A stretch of DNA of 64,000 nucleotides from JACKHO01 sp041398745 (GTDB lineage Bacteria > Planctomycetota > Planctomycetia > Planctomycetales > Planctomycetaceae): assembly GCA_041398745.1 (NCBI GenBank), contig JAWKUB010000009.1, positions 186,001-250,000 of the forward strand, written 5' to 3'. Below, one piece after another: positions 1 to 8,672 of the stretch. How positions within the stretch are numbered: the first letter of the stretch is position 1; every line of letters starts with the position of its first letter. The notes under the pieces were generated by a model. That model made no database searches. It worked only from the letters and a program-made list of their open reading frames with translations, and was not told where the DNA came from. Position numbers and translations under genes: made by a program.

Positions 1-1006
1 TTCGATTTGCATCGACGCGAATGCTTTGCCAGGCGATTACGCGATTCGCCACAGGTGAGAAGCGATATTCGGCCAAGCTCAATTTGCCGTTCTTGTCGGT
101 GTCAAAAGCGGGGATGAGAAACTGTGCCATGCGTTGTAGAAAGGTTGGTAGCCCTGCGGCCAATTCTTCGGTAGTCAGTTCACCATCGAAGTCAGCATCA
201 CATTTGACGAACTCGCCGACAGGATTTGTCCACCCAAACTTAAGTGGATGTGCGAACTCCTCCAGCGTCATCGAGCCATTGTCATCCAAGTCGGACAACG
301 GAAACCGCTGAGGCGCGATTTTCTTGTCGTAATAACGGGTCAGAAACTCTTCACGTGAGACAACGCCGTCCTTATCGCCGTCGAGGCTCATGAACAGCGA
401 ATAATTGAGAACCAGGCCATTTCCCGCGTGCAGTTCGACGCCTTTCACCTGCAGAATGAGTTGTTGGTCGATGAAGCTTTCCAACTCATCTAATTCCACA
501 GCCCCGTCCCCATTGGCATCGGCCTGGGCAATAATTTCATTTCGGGCAGCGGAGCTTACGCCCAAAGATTCCAGATACCCCACTGCGAACACGTTTGACT
601 GAATTCTCAGTTGCGGCTGTTTCTCCCAGCCAAAGGCGATTTCCATGGAGGAGAGCGCATGTTCCCGGATATCAGCGTAAGGATTGGGGATTTCCGCTCG
701 GGCAAATGGCGCTACGACACCTGGAATGGCTGAGAGTTCCGACTTCGAGATGAGTGCGTCACCATTGAAGTCGAACAACGCAAAGTCCCGCCGCTTCTGC
801 TTCTCAGGCATTTTGCGTTTGAGAAACTCAGCCAGAGTCAAACCTTCTTGTCCGTCCGTATTGAGCCCGTCGTAGTGGTGTTGCAGATTCTTCGCGACCT
901 GCGCAAGTTGCGCTTTCAATTCGTCTTCGGCCTGAGTCGCCGTCGTAGACCAACAGACAACACAGACCGTCAGCAGCGACAGCAGGGTGCGGCAATGAAA
1001 CTTCAT
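1..1006 (-). CDS. Secreted EF-hand protein (3' end outside window)
   Basis: The frame opens with ATG at 1006 and runs off the left edge after about 335 codons without a stop. The N-terminus is a typical signal peptide (MKFHCRTLLSLLTVCVVCW, then an Ala/Gln cleavage region), so the protein is probably exported. The rest is a string of EF-hand-like loops of the DxDxDG type, about seven, such as DFNGDALISKSEL, DANGDGAVELDEL, DGDKDGVVSREEF and DTDKNGKLSLAEY, which predicts calcium binding. It starts 15 bases after the stop of the next EF-hand gene upstream, and the two share an N-terminal segment (KMPEKQKRRDFALFDF against DTPEQKVRKRDFQLFDW), so they look like a tandem duplication in one operon. 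The ligand beyond Ca2+ and the biological role are unknown. Confidence 0.85.
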   Translation of the reverse strand, partial: MKFHCRTLLSLLTVCVVCWSTTATQAEDELKAQLAQVAKNLQHHYDGLNTDGQEGLTLAEFLKRKMPEKQKRRDFALFDFNGDALISKSELSAIPGVVAPFARAEIPNPYADIREHALSSMEIAFGWEKQPQLRIQSNVFAVGYLESLGVSSAARNEIIAQADANGDGAVELDELESFIDQQLILQVKGVELHAGNGLVLNYSLFMSLDGDKDGVVSREEFLTRYYDKKIAPQRFPLSDLDDNGSMTLEEFAHPLKFGWTNPVGEFVKCDADFDGELTTEELAAGLPTFLQRMAQFLIPAFDTDKNGKLSLAEYRFSPVANRVIAWQSIRVDANR

Positions 1007-1020
1007 GTCAATGCAGTTCT

Positions 1021-2994
1021 TTAGTTCCATCGATTCCCCCGATCCCACGTTGTGTAGACCAGCCATTTACCGTCGGGCGAAAAGCAGCATCCGGTGACAT
1101 CGGAGGTCGATGTGTCACCACTGATTTCTTGAGGGTCACCAGGTTTGTTGACGTCTAACTCATGCAGTGCGATACGACGCTGGTTAGGAGAGTAGAGTGG
1201 CAGCACAAGGCGTTTTCCGTCGGGGGATATTGCCAGCCCGCTTCCCAAATCTGCCGTGTTGCCGGTCCAATGCTCCTGCGTCTGCAGTGTCCGTGATCGA
1301 AGGTCGTCAACGTGAATGGACACGACTCTGGCTTCTCTTCCGTTCTCTAGAGTGAGCACAAGCGAATTGCCGTCTGCAGTCCAAGCTGCGGACTCTCCAA
1401 ACCGATCGCATTCGAAAAGCTCGGATGACAACGGGATTACCTGCGGGGTGTTGGAATCCAGGAATACGTGGATTCTTCCCTCGAACAACATCGCAAATCG
1501 ATTCTCTACAGGTGCCCAAGCAAAGAATGTTGCCTTTTCATAGATTTCATCATTCGGCGGATTGTCAAATTTCGTTAGTTCACGGGTTTCGAAATCAAAT
1601 GTGAATCGGCTGGGCGTTGTTCCGTCCTCGTGCAATTCCGTCAGCCGAAATTCACCATTACTTGGCATGAAACGCGGCTGACACAACTGAGTGAAGTCAG
1701 GTCCCAGTTCGAAATGTTCGCAAACGGTGCCGTCATAACTGAGTCGATGAACCGTTGTCGAAGTGGCGACAAAAGGATACTCGTCAGGCGTGAGTCGCTG
1801 GTCTTGGTTTTCGTCAAGCTGACCAAAGAAAAAGCGACGCAGTATGGGGACGTCCGGCGCATCGAAACGGAATTCCGAAAACGCAAGTTGCCCATCACCG
1901 TCGCGGTCGAATGGTATGACTTCCCAGCGCATGGCTCGATTGCCGTGCATGGACAGCAGGTACTCGCGTAATGAAAGGAGAGTATCGCCGTCGCGATCAA
2001 ACGCACTCACGCACCAGCGTGCCAGTTCCCGTCGTTCCGGTGGCGAGGCGTCGCTGAGTTCCTCCCGACTTAACCGTGCATCAAGAGTGGTGTCGGCCTT
2101 CTGGAACCATGCGACGGGGTCGTATGTCGAGGTCTCGACGTCAATGGCATACTTCAGGAAATTGACCCGCGGATTCGCGACCCGGCTACGGATGCTCAGG
2201 CTTCCTTCGCTCAAGCCACGAGCCGCTTCCAGTGATGTCAGTTCATATCCCGACAGATCTTGCGAAGCATCGACATCCACTTCGTAGAACAGGGCGACAT
2301 CAATGATACGCCCGTCGGAAAGAATGAGAGGTGAGCCGAACAGAGAATCGACGCCGATTTGCATTCGCAGGAACTCTCGTGACTCTTCCAGGCTAACCTG
2401 CCCGTCCTTATTGCGATCAACGGTCGCCACCATGGCCGGATCGAAACGAGAGGACTTGTTCTCTGAAAACGATGTGAGGAATCCGGTAACGAATTCGCGG
2501 GCGTCAATAGTTCGCCCCGGAGTTTTGGCCCAGTCGCCGAAGGATTCTTCGATTGCCTGCGAAGCCAAATCGGACAAATCGAACAAGGGATGCGGAACCC
2601 GCAGTCGCCACTTCAGCGGGACATTACCCGGGACCGTACAGAACTCTGTGAAACTGAGTGATTGATCCTCATTCCAGTCGAAGAGTTGAAAGTCGCGTTT
2701 GCGCACCTTCTGCTCAGGAGTGTCGGCCTGCAGGTATTCTGCCAGGTTGAGTTTTCCATCGTGCGAGGCATCGAGGGCGTCGAACAGTGCTCGGTCTTCG
2801 CCCGGCTGGTCGGTTTCTCCGTCTTGAGCAATTATCGGGGATGACAAAGCAAGGCCCAGTAGCGACAGGCAGACAGCATGCCAGCACCACCAACTGATGG
2901 TGCCGGAGTCGTCAGACCTGTGCCAACCAGACTGTTCCAACTCACCAAGTCTCCAACTCGTCACCTGAGACAGCGTCACCCCACTTTGAGTCAC
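1021..2994 (-). CDS. Secreted EF-hand protein with C-terminal beta-propeller repeats
   Basis: This 657-residue protein has a hydrophobic export segment around residues 42-56 (CLSLLGLALSS), then about seven EF-hand-like loops up to roughly residue 410 (DASHDGKLNLAEY, DRNKDGQVSLEES, DRDGDGQLAFSEF, DENQDQRLTPDEY). The last 200 residues carry WD40/PD40-like blades (SPDGKRLVLPL, SPDGKWLVYTTWD). EF-hands suggest calcium binding and the propeller a binding platform. The frame has no ATG before the EF-hands; the given start is GTG at 2994, just after an in-frame stop, and a downstream GTG or TTG is possible. It lies 43 bases downstream of a MoxR ATPase gene and 15 bases before another EF-hand gene, all on the minus strand. 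No enzymatic domain was recognised. Confidence 0.85.
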   Translation of the reverse strand: MTQSGVTLSQVTSWRLGELEQSGWHRSDDSGTISWWCWHAVCLSLLGLALSSPIIAQDGETDQPGEDRALFDALDASHDGKLNLAEYLQADTPEQKVRKRDFQLFDWNEDQSLSFTEFCTVPGNVPLKWRLRVPHPLFDLSDLASQAIEESFGDWAKTPGRTIDAREFVTGFLTSFSENKSSRFDPAMVATVDRNKDGQVSLEESREFLRMQIGVDSLFGSPLILSDGRIIDVALFYEVDVDASQDLSGYELTSLEAARGLSEGSLSIRSRVANPRVNFLKYAIDVETSTYDPVAWFQKADTTLDARLSREELSDASPPERRELARWCVSAFDRDGDTLLSLREYLLSMHGNRAMRWEVIPFDRDGDGQLAFSEFRFDAPDVPILRRFFFGQLDENQDQRLTPDEYPFVATSTTVHRLSYDGTVCEHFELGPDFTQLCQPRFMPSNGEFRLTELHEDGTTPSRFTFDFETRELTKFDNPPNDEIYEKATFFAWAPVENRFAMLFEGRIHVFLDSNTPQVIPLSSELFECDRFGESAAWTADGNSLVLTLENGREARVVSIHVDDLRSRTLQTQEHWTGNTADLGSGLAISPDGKRLVLPLYSPNQRRIALHELDVNKPGDPQEISGDTSTSDVTGCCFSPDGKWLVYTTWDRGNRWN

Positions 2995-3037
2995 GCTGTC
3001 TCTTCCTCACCGAAAAACTAAAACATTGGAGTCTGGG

Positions 3038-4084
3038 CTATCGTTCTGCCAGAGTTTCCTTTACCAGCCGCTGCACAATTTGGCGGGCGTCGATGCCTTC
3101 GCTTTGTGCGGCAAACGTCGTAATGAGGCGGTGCGTCAGCACGGATCCGGCCACGTGTTCAATATCCTCCTGCCGCACCATGTACTGTCCCTGCAGGGCC
3201 GCACGGGTTTTGCCGCCGAGAATGAGGTACTGGATAGCACGTGGACCGGCTCCCCATGACACGAGTGGCTTGAGCCAGTCGGGGGCCGTCGGAGAATTGG
3301 GCCGGGTCTTACGCACCAGTGCCACCGCGAGCTTGTAAATGTGATCGGGCACAGGGACGCGACGCACCAGTTGCTGCAGTTCGATGATATCTTCCGCGTG
3401 CAGCAAATGATCCAGCTCGGGTAACGCATCACCCGTCGTCGTCCGGGCGATTTGGATTTCTTCCTCTTCGCTCGGATAGTCAAGTTCGATGAGAAACATG
3501 AAGCGGTCGAGCTGTGCCTCGGGGAGCGGATACGTCCCTTCCTGCTCCACCGGGTTTTGAGTCGCCAAAACGAGGAACGGCGGGGCGAGCGTGTAGGCTT
3601 TTCCCAACACGGTCACCTTGTGCTCCTGCATGGCTTCCAGCATGGCCGCCTGAGTCTTTGGGGGGGCCCGGTTGATTTCGTCTGCTAACACGATGTTCGC
3701 AAAGACCGGGCCTTTGACAAACTGAAACTCGCGGCGGCCTTCGGGCGTGTCCTGCAGAATGTCCGTCCCGGTAATGTCCATGGGCATTAGGTCGGGGGTG
3801 AACTGAATGCGGCTGAAATCGAGCGACATGGTTTCGGCGAGTTTGCTCACCAGCAATGTCTTGGCCAGTCCCGGAACCCCCATCAGGAGCGCGTGGCCAC
3901 GGGCAAAGAGGCAAATGGCGAGCTGGTCAATGACATCGGTCTGCCCGACAATGACTCGCCCTAGCTCTGCCCGCAGTTTTTGATGCGTTTCGCGGAGTCG
4001 TGCAATCCGCTCGACGTCATCGGAGCTGAGTTTCTGGGGATTGGAATCAACCATGCTCAACTCATCTGGACTGGAATCAGCCAT
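3038..4084 (-). CDS. MoxR-family AAA+ ATPase
   Basis: The 348-residue protein is full length for a MoxR ATPase. It has a Walker A motif GVPGLAKT, the family segment RIQFTPDLMPMDITGTD, a Walker B motif IVLADEINR, and sensor regions (LATQNPVEQEGTYPLPEAQLDRFMF), followed by the C-terminal lid. MoxR proteins act as chaperone-like ATPases that assemble or activate partners, often with DUF58 and VWA proteins. Here the downstream neighbours, 43 bases away, are EF-hand proteins and no DUF58 or VWA gene is seen. ATG at 4084 is used; a second in-frame ATG lies at 4054. It is paralogous to the MoxR gene at 43175. Confidence 0.95.
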   Translation of the reverse strand: MADSSPDELSMVDSNPQKLSSDDVERIARLRETHQKLRAELGRVIVGQTDVIDQLAICLFARGHALLMGVPGLAKTLLVSKLAETMSLDFSRIQFTPDLMPMDITGTDILQDTPEGRREFQFVKGPVFANIVLADEINRAPPKTQAAMLEAMQEHKVTVLGKAYTLAPPFLVLATQNPVEQEGTYPLPEAQLDRFMFLIELDYPSEEEEIQIARTTTGDALPELDHLLHAEDIIELQQLVRRVPVPDHIYKLAVALVRKTRPNSPTAPDWLKPLVSWGAGPRAIQYLILGGKTRAALQGQYMVRQEDIEHVAGSVLTHRLITTFAAQSEGIDARQIVQRLVKETLAER

Positions 4085-4482
4085 GAGGTATGTCCGTTTC
4101 TATTCTCGAATTGAAGTGACTCGATCGCATCAACACTCGCCACTATAGACTAACGGTCTGTAAAACCCGGGGCAAGGGTCGACACTCAATTGAAAGAGTA
4201 CGACGAATGAAGACGCCCAGTTCTTAGGAGGTAATGCGGCATGTGCTCTCCTGCTTGCACCAAACCACGTAACCAAGGTCATGTTCTGCCCATTGGTGAT
4301 TGCTGACGTCAGAATAGAAAGTTGCACCAATCGCTGAACCTGAGTCGCCTCGAAGATGTCTGTTTCCCAGACTTTAGTGATGGCGCTCGAACCGATACTC
4401 TACACGTGGCTGAGGTCGAGAATGAGCGTCGTCCCTCCGGCCAATCCGTCATGCAACACAGAAAAGATTTTGAGCTTGCCCC
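4085..4482. other. Intergenic region between divergent moxR and argD-like genes
   Basis: About 400 bases between two divergently transcribed genes. Only short open frames occur and none has a recognisable product. It must contain the promoters of both genes, but I could not pick out a convincing -35/-10 pair. Confidence 0.5.
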
Positions 4483-5688
4483 ATGAGCACGTCGACCCGA
4501 TCCAGTCAGGAAGTCATTGCCCAATTTGATCAGTATGTGATTCCGAATTACCGCCGGTATCCCATTTGTCTGGTCCGGGGCGAGGGATCGCACGTGTGGG
4601 ATGCTGAAGGAAACCGGTACCTCGACCTCTTCCCCGGTTGGGGATGCAACATTCTCGGCTATTCTCCGAAACGAGTGGCCGAAGCAGTGAAGGAGCAGGT
4701 GGATCGACTCATTCACGTGCCGAATACGTGGTACATGGAACCGCAGGGGGAATTTGCGGAAGCACTTTGCACTCGCAGCTTCGGCAAAGCCTTCTTCTGC
4801 AACAGCGGTGCGGAAGCAAATGAAGGGGCCATCAAACTGGCGCGACTGCACACGCCGCCCGAGAAGTACAAGGTCATCACATTCCAGAACGGATTTCACG
4901 GTCGAACGTTTGCCGCTGTCTCGGCAACGGCTCAGCCAAAATACCACGAAGGTATCCAACCCATCATGCCGGGGTTCCTCTACGCTCCGCACAATGACCT
5001 CAATGCCGTCAAGGAACTGATTGACGACGAAACGGCTGGCATTCTGATTGAACCTGTGCAGGGGGAAGGTGGCGTCAACACGCCGGCCGAAGGTTTCCTG
5101 CAGGGACTGCGACAGCTTTGCGACGAACACAATCTGCTACTGATGTTCGACGAAGTCCAAACCTGCATGGGTCGAACGGGCAACTGGTTCGCCTATCAGA
5201 CTTTTGGTGTTCAGCCGGACATTATGACATTGGCCAAGGGAATTGCGGGCGGAGTGGCTTGCGGCGCGATTATTTGTCGCGACGAAATCGCTCCGAGCCT
5301 CCGACCCGGAATGCATGCCAGCACGTTTGGCGGCAATCCCATCGCCATGGTCGCGGGACTGGCCACTGTGCAAACCATTGAGGAAGAAGACCTCATTCCG
5401 CATGCCATGAAAATGTCGGCTCGATTCCAGCAGTACTTTGAAAAGCTCAAAGAAGAATTGCCGATCATCGGAGAGATTCGGGTTTGCGGCATGATGATTG
5501 GCCTCGACCTGACCATTCCGGCGACACCCGCTGTTGGCAAGTGTATGGAACGCGGATTGTTGATTAACGCCACGCACGACACCGTTGTCCGCCTGCTCCC
5601 CGCACTGAACGTCACTGAAGAACAAGTCGATGCCGGCTGTGCCATCCTGGCCGATGTCCTGCGTGAAATGGCCGATCCCGCTGCTTAG
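4483..5688 (+). CDS. argD: Class III aminotransferase, acetylornithine aminotransferase-like
   Basis: This 401-residue PLP enzyme has the hallmarks of class III aminotransferases: the glycine-rich cofactor region FCNSGAEANEGAIKLAR, FHGRTFAAVSATAQPKY, the conserved IEPVQGEGGV, the aspartate motif MFDEVQTCMGRTG, and the PLP lysine in TLAKGIAGG. The length and the order of motifs fit ArgD, which converts N-acetylornithine and 2-oxoglutarate to N-acetylglutamate semialdehyde and glutamate in arginine biosynthesis. No other arg gene is adjacent, so a different omega-amino substrate (ornithine, succinylornithine, GABA) cannot be excluded. ATG start at 4483. Confidence 0.85.
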   Translation: MSTSTRSSQEVIAQFDQYVIPNYRRYPICLVRGEGSHVWDAEGNRYLDLFPGWGCNILGYSPKRVAEAVKEQVDRLIHVPNTWYMEPQGEFAEALCTRSFGKAFFCNSGAEANEGAIKLARLHTPPEKYKVITFQNGFHGRTFAAVSATAQPKYHEGIQPIMPGFLYAPHNDLNAVKELIDDETAGILIEPVQGEGGVNTPAEGFLQGLRQLCDEHNLLLMFDEVQTCMGRTGNWFAYQTFGVQPDIMTLAKGIAGGVACGAIICRDEIAPSLRPGMHASTFGGNPIAMVAGLATVQTIEEEDLIPHAMKMSARFQQYFEKLKEELPIIGEIRVCGMMIGLDLTIPATPAVGKCMERGLLINATHDTVVRLLPALNVTEEQVDAGCAILADVLREMADPAA

Positions 5689-5705
5689 AGCATTTCAAAC
5701 CCCGA

Positions 5706-5729
5706 GTGGCTCAGGCATTCCTGTCTGTG
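5706..5729 (+). repeat. Palindromic RAYT-type repeat, copy A (degenerate)
   Basis: Reads GTGG, then CTCAGGCA-TTCC-TGTCTGTG. It matches the consensus of the hairpin family (GTGG plus CACAGACA-TTCC-TGTCTGTG) but the left arm has two changes, so the stem is imperfect. It lies just after the ArgD-like gene, some 29 kb from the other copies. Confidence 0.6.
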
Positions 5730-5798
5730 TTTGTCCTGCACAAAGAGCATTGTCAGTGAGGTTCTGAAACGGCCTCTAGTTAAACCGGGCCGCCTTCC

Positions 5799-7067
5799 AT
5801 GTTTCGTTTTCTACACGCCGCCGATTTGCACCTCGATGCCCCGCTCAAAGGGCTGGCAGAGTATCCCGGTGCGCCAGTCGAGCGATTGCGTGAGGCAACT
5901 CGGACGGCCTTCGAGCGACTCATTCAACTGGCCATTACCCGCAACGTTGATTTCGTGGTCATTGCGGGTGATTTGTTTGATGGTCGCTGGACGAATATGC
6001 AAACCGGGCTGTGGACGGCGAATCAGTTTCGGCTGCTGCAGGAACAGGGGATTCCGGTCTACTTGATTCGAGGAAACCACGACTCGCTCAGCGCTGTGCC
6101 ACGAACGGTTTCATGGCCGGCCAACGTTCACGAGTTTCCGGTGGATCGACCCGCCACCTTCGAGCTTCCAGAACTTGGCGTCGCGGTGCATGGTCAGGGC
6201 TTTGCTTCACGTGAATTGCGGGAAGATGTCGCGGCTGATTATCCCACCGCCGTGCCGGATGCCTTTAACATCGGACTGCTGCATACCAGTCTGGCCGGCG
6301 ACGCCCGTCATGACACGTACGCTCCGACTTCCGAACAGGTGCTGGTCAATAAGGGTTACCAGTACTGGGCGTTGGGGCATATTCACTTGCGGCAGCAAAT
6401 CCGGGAAACGCCCGCCATCGCTTATTCAGGCTGTACGCAGGGACGACACATTAACGAACCGGGTGCGAAGGGTTGTATGTTCGTCACTGTCGACGGTACC
6501 CAGGTGACGTCTGAGTTCGAACCGCTCGACTCGCTCCGCTGGATGCAACTCGACATTCCACTGGATGAGTGCGAACATCTTGACGAGGTCTACGACGAAA
6601 TCGTCTCTCAGTTAACCACCGCACGGGATGAGGCAGAAGGACGCTTCCTCGCCGTGCGTCTACGACTCATCGGCAACACGCCTTGCCATGCGGAACTCAC
6701 GAACTCGGGCAAGCTCGAAGAAATTGAAAGCGAAATTCGCAACCGTGGGAATGATGTCGGCCAATTGTGGATCGAAAGGATTCAGTTCGAAACTCTCCCC
6801 GACATCAACCTCGAGCAGCTTCGCTCCGCAGACGACCTCATGGGCGAATTGCTCCGCGACCTGCAGCACTTGCAGTCCACGGCAACGGAAGAAGAACTGA
6901 CGGAACTTGCCGCCGCCTTGGGCCCATTGCAATCGAAAGCCGCCACAGAACTTCGCGAAGCCGAGGTTGATTTAACAAACGCCGATAACATCCGCCGCTG
7001 GCTCGGTGATGCAGAGAAGCTGCTACTCAGCCAGTTGCTGCCGCGGGAAAACGCGTCAACAGACTGA
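5799..7067 (+). CDS. DNA repair exonuclease, SbcD/YhaO-like metallophosphoesterase
   Basis: The 422-residue protein starts directly with a calcineurin-like phosphoesterase domain: FLHAADLHLDAPL (metal-binding DxH), VIAGDLFDG (GDxxD), IRGNHDS (GNHD) and, further on, ALGHIHLRQ (GHxH). This order is that of SbcD/Mre11-type nucleases, and the LHLDAPLKGL variant is typical of the YhaO branch. The C-terminal part is helical and acidic and probably contacts the partner ATPase. The usual partner (YhaN or SbcC) is not adjacent; the next gene lies on the other strand. ATG start at 5799. A hairpin at 7169 could end transcription. Confidence 0.85.
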   Translation: MFRFLHAADLHLDAPLKGLAEYPGAPVERLREATRTAFERLIQLAITRNVDFVVIAGDLFDGRWTNMQTGLWTANQFRLLQEQGIPVYLIRGNHDSLSAVPRTVSWPANVHEFPVDRPATFELPELGVAVHGQGFASRELREDVAADYPTAVPDAFNIGLLHTSLAGDARHDTYAPTSEQVLVNKGYQYWALGHIHLRQQIRETPAIAYSGCTQGRHINEPGAKGCMFVTVDGTQVTSEFEPLDSLRWMQLDIPLDECEHLDEVYDEIVSQLTTARDEAEGRFLAVRLRLIGNTPCHAELTNSGKLEEIESEIRNRGNDVGQLWIERIQFETLPDINLEQLRSADDLMGELLRDLQHLQSTATEEELTELAAALGPLQSKAATELREAEVDLTNADNIRRWLGDAEKLLLSQLLPRENASTD

Positions 7068-7168
7068 GTCGATGTACGTCGTCCTGAAATACGCGACTGG
7101 CCTGCCATCGATTGTCGCCGTGTAACTCCTGTCCATCCTCAATACCAAGATCTACGAAGGATCATGGG

Positions 7169-7195
7169 ACCAAATGCCCCTAACCATTTGGTTTT
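7169..7195 (+). terminator. Possible Rho-independent terminator after the SbcD-like gene
   Basis: Arms ACCAAATG and CATTTGGT form an 8-bp stem with an 8-nt loop, followed by TTTT. The stem is short and AT-rich, so the call is tentative. It lies about 100 bases after the gene's stop, in the right orientation. Confidence 0.4.
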
Positions 7196-7311
7196 CAAGA
7201 TAGTCGCTAGAAAATACAGGAACGAAATGGTTGAGTTGGCAAAGCGAGACATCGCGATCTTCGACCTGGACATTCGCGTGTTGGGATTTACCCGACCATG
7301 AACGGTGAGTT

Positions 7312-8178
7312 CTAAAACTCACCGATGATTTCCCCGCTACCCTTTGTAGACAGTGACTGAAAGAGGCCGAAGTCGATGTTCTCGCTCACGAAACGAACAG
7401 CACCGTCAGCCAGTAGTATATGAGCACCACCAACATGAAAGCTGTTAACATGCCACGGATCCGTTCGATCAACGTTTGGCGTTGCATCGAAATAAACAGC
7501 GTTGTGTACGTGCCACGATCGTGAGAACGGCGGATTGTTGTTGAGCGTTGTTCGGCCCCAAACCTCAGCAATCATTGCGGTGTTGGAAGTCCCATCTGTA
7601 ATGTTGTGAAATCCCACGTCCGAATCATTGTAGAAGATTCCATTCAACGGATGTCCATTATGATTCTCTACGTCATTTGAGACGGCGAAGTAATGCATGA
7701 TGCGCGCATTTCCGGCACCCCAATTCTCAGTGAGCCCGGTGAATGGATCGCTCGGGCAATGGAAAACCGGGATGACATTGCGGAGCAACATCTGATTGTT
7801 GCCGCCATACTGGGGGTTCACATTGAAGTCCAACTGGTTGTAGGCCGCCTGCTGATCAATGAAAGGAAAAATCAAACAGGCCCAATTCCCAATATGGTGA
7901 TCCCAGGCAAAGGCATATAATGTGCCAGACGTATTGCCGTGGATCTCTCCGGGTGGGAATGACTGGTGAGCGTCGTGATAATTATGAATTCCAAGGCCAA
8001 TTTGCTTGAGGTTGTTCTTGCACTGAGAACGTCGCGCAGCCTCACGTGCCTGCTGGACGGCTGGCAGCAGGAGTGCAATCAAGACTGCAATAATGGCAAT
8101 GACAACCAACAGTTCGATGAGGGTGAATCCAACGGATTGTCTTCTCAATGATTTTTGCGACTGCTTGTGTAGAGACAT
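7312..8178 (-). CDS. DUF1559 protein with type IV prepilin-like N-terminus
   Basis: The 288-residue protein begins with a short basic leader and the prepilin cleavage/methylation motif GFTLIELLVVIAIIAVLIAL, followed by LLPAVQQAREAARRSQCKNN and NLKQIGLGIHNYHDAHQSFP, the signature of the DUF1559 (SBP_bac_10-like) family that is massively expanded in planctomycetes. The C-terminus has the family's closing pattern (HILLADGAVRFVSENID). It is expected to be cleaved by prepilin peptidase and displayed on a pseudopilus or membrane; the precise role of the family is not known. The next gene downstream (8241 on the same strand precedes it in transcription) encodes a small lipoprotein, a common pairing in these genomes. 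Confidence 0.93.
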   Translation of the reverse strand: MSLHKQSQKSLRRQSVGFTLIELLVVIAIIAVLIALLLPAVQQAREAARRSQCKNNLKQIGLGIHNYHDAHQSFPPGEIHGNTSGTLYAFAWDHHIGNWACLIFPFIDQQAAYNQLDFNVNPQYGGNNQMLLRNVIPVFHCPSDPFTGLTENWGAGNARIMHYFAVSNDVENHNGHPLNGIFYNDSDVGFHNITDGTSNTAMIAEVWGRTTLNNNPPFSRSWHVHNAVYFDATPNVDRTDPWHVNSFHVGGAHILLADGAVRFVSENIDFGLFQSLSTKGSGEIIGEF

Positions 8179-8240
8179 GTTGAGTTGCTTTTCTTTTAAA
8201 GACCGAGCAAAAGAAATGAAGTGGGAACTGAGGCCTTGTG

Positions 8241-8672
8241 TTACTTGTCGGCCTCGACTTCGAAGTCATAGACGTTATTTTCTCCGGCTTCCACGTGAGC
8301 CGTCAGGCCAGATTCCATTTGGTTGTTGTACTTGGGCAAAGTTGCCAACGCTGGTTGGGTGTCACGCATGTCTTTTGGGGGATGCCGGATTTCAACCCGC
8401 ACCCGATGATGCCCCACAACGGCTCCCTGCTGGCCATCAGCAGCGGTTATTGAGTAAGTACCGTCAGTGCGGATCTCCGCAATGGACATGGGGCCAGTCG
8501 TCCCAAGATCCTTGTCCGGATAGAAGTATACTTGCCCATGATCGGCCGGAACCCCGTTAATCGTAACGGTCCCCGAAACCTCAGCCAACTCCGGGCCTGT
8601 TGATCTACCACAACCTGCAAGAACAAGCACAGTTGATGCTAATGTGAGACCAGTAAGAAAGTGGAAGCTCAT
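8241..8672 (-). CDS. Small lipoprotein with carboxypeptidase-regulatory-like fold
   Basis: From ATG at 8672 the product is 143 residues. The longest frame begins at a TTG nine codons earlier, but ATG at 8672 places a clean signal peptide before the lipobox LAGC, so the protein should be lipidated and anchored at the membrane. The mature part (EVSGTVTINGVPADHGQVYF, then a strand-rich segment ending in NNVYDFEVEADK) looks like the carboxypeptidase regulatory-like or transthyretin-like beta-sandwich frequent in planctomycete lipoproteins. It is transcribed just ahead of the DUF1559 gene, with about 60 bases between. Function unknown. Confidence 0.85.
   Translation of the reverse strand: MSFHFLTGLTLASTVLVLAGCGRSTGPELAEVSGTVTINGVPADHGQVYFYPDKDLGTTGPMSIAEIRTDGTYSITAADGQQGAVVGHHRVRVEIRHPPKDMRDTQPALATLPKYNNQMESGLTAHVEAGENNVYDFEVEADK

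Noticed and set aside
4309..5130. Minus-strand frame of 273 codons
   Set aside because: Antisense shadow of the ArgD-like gene, which has all family motifs.
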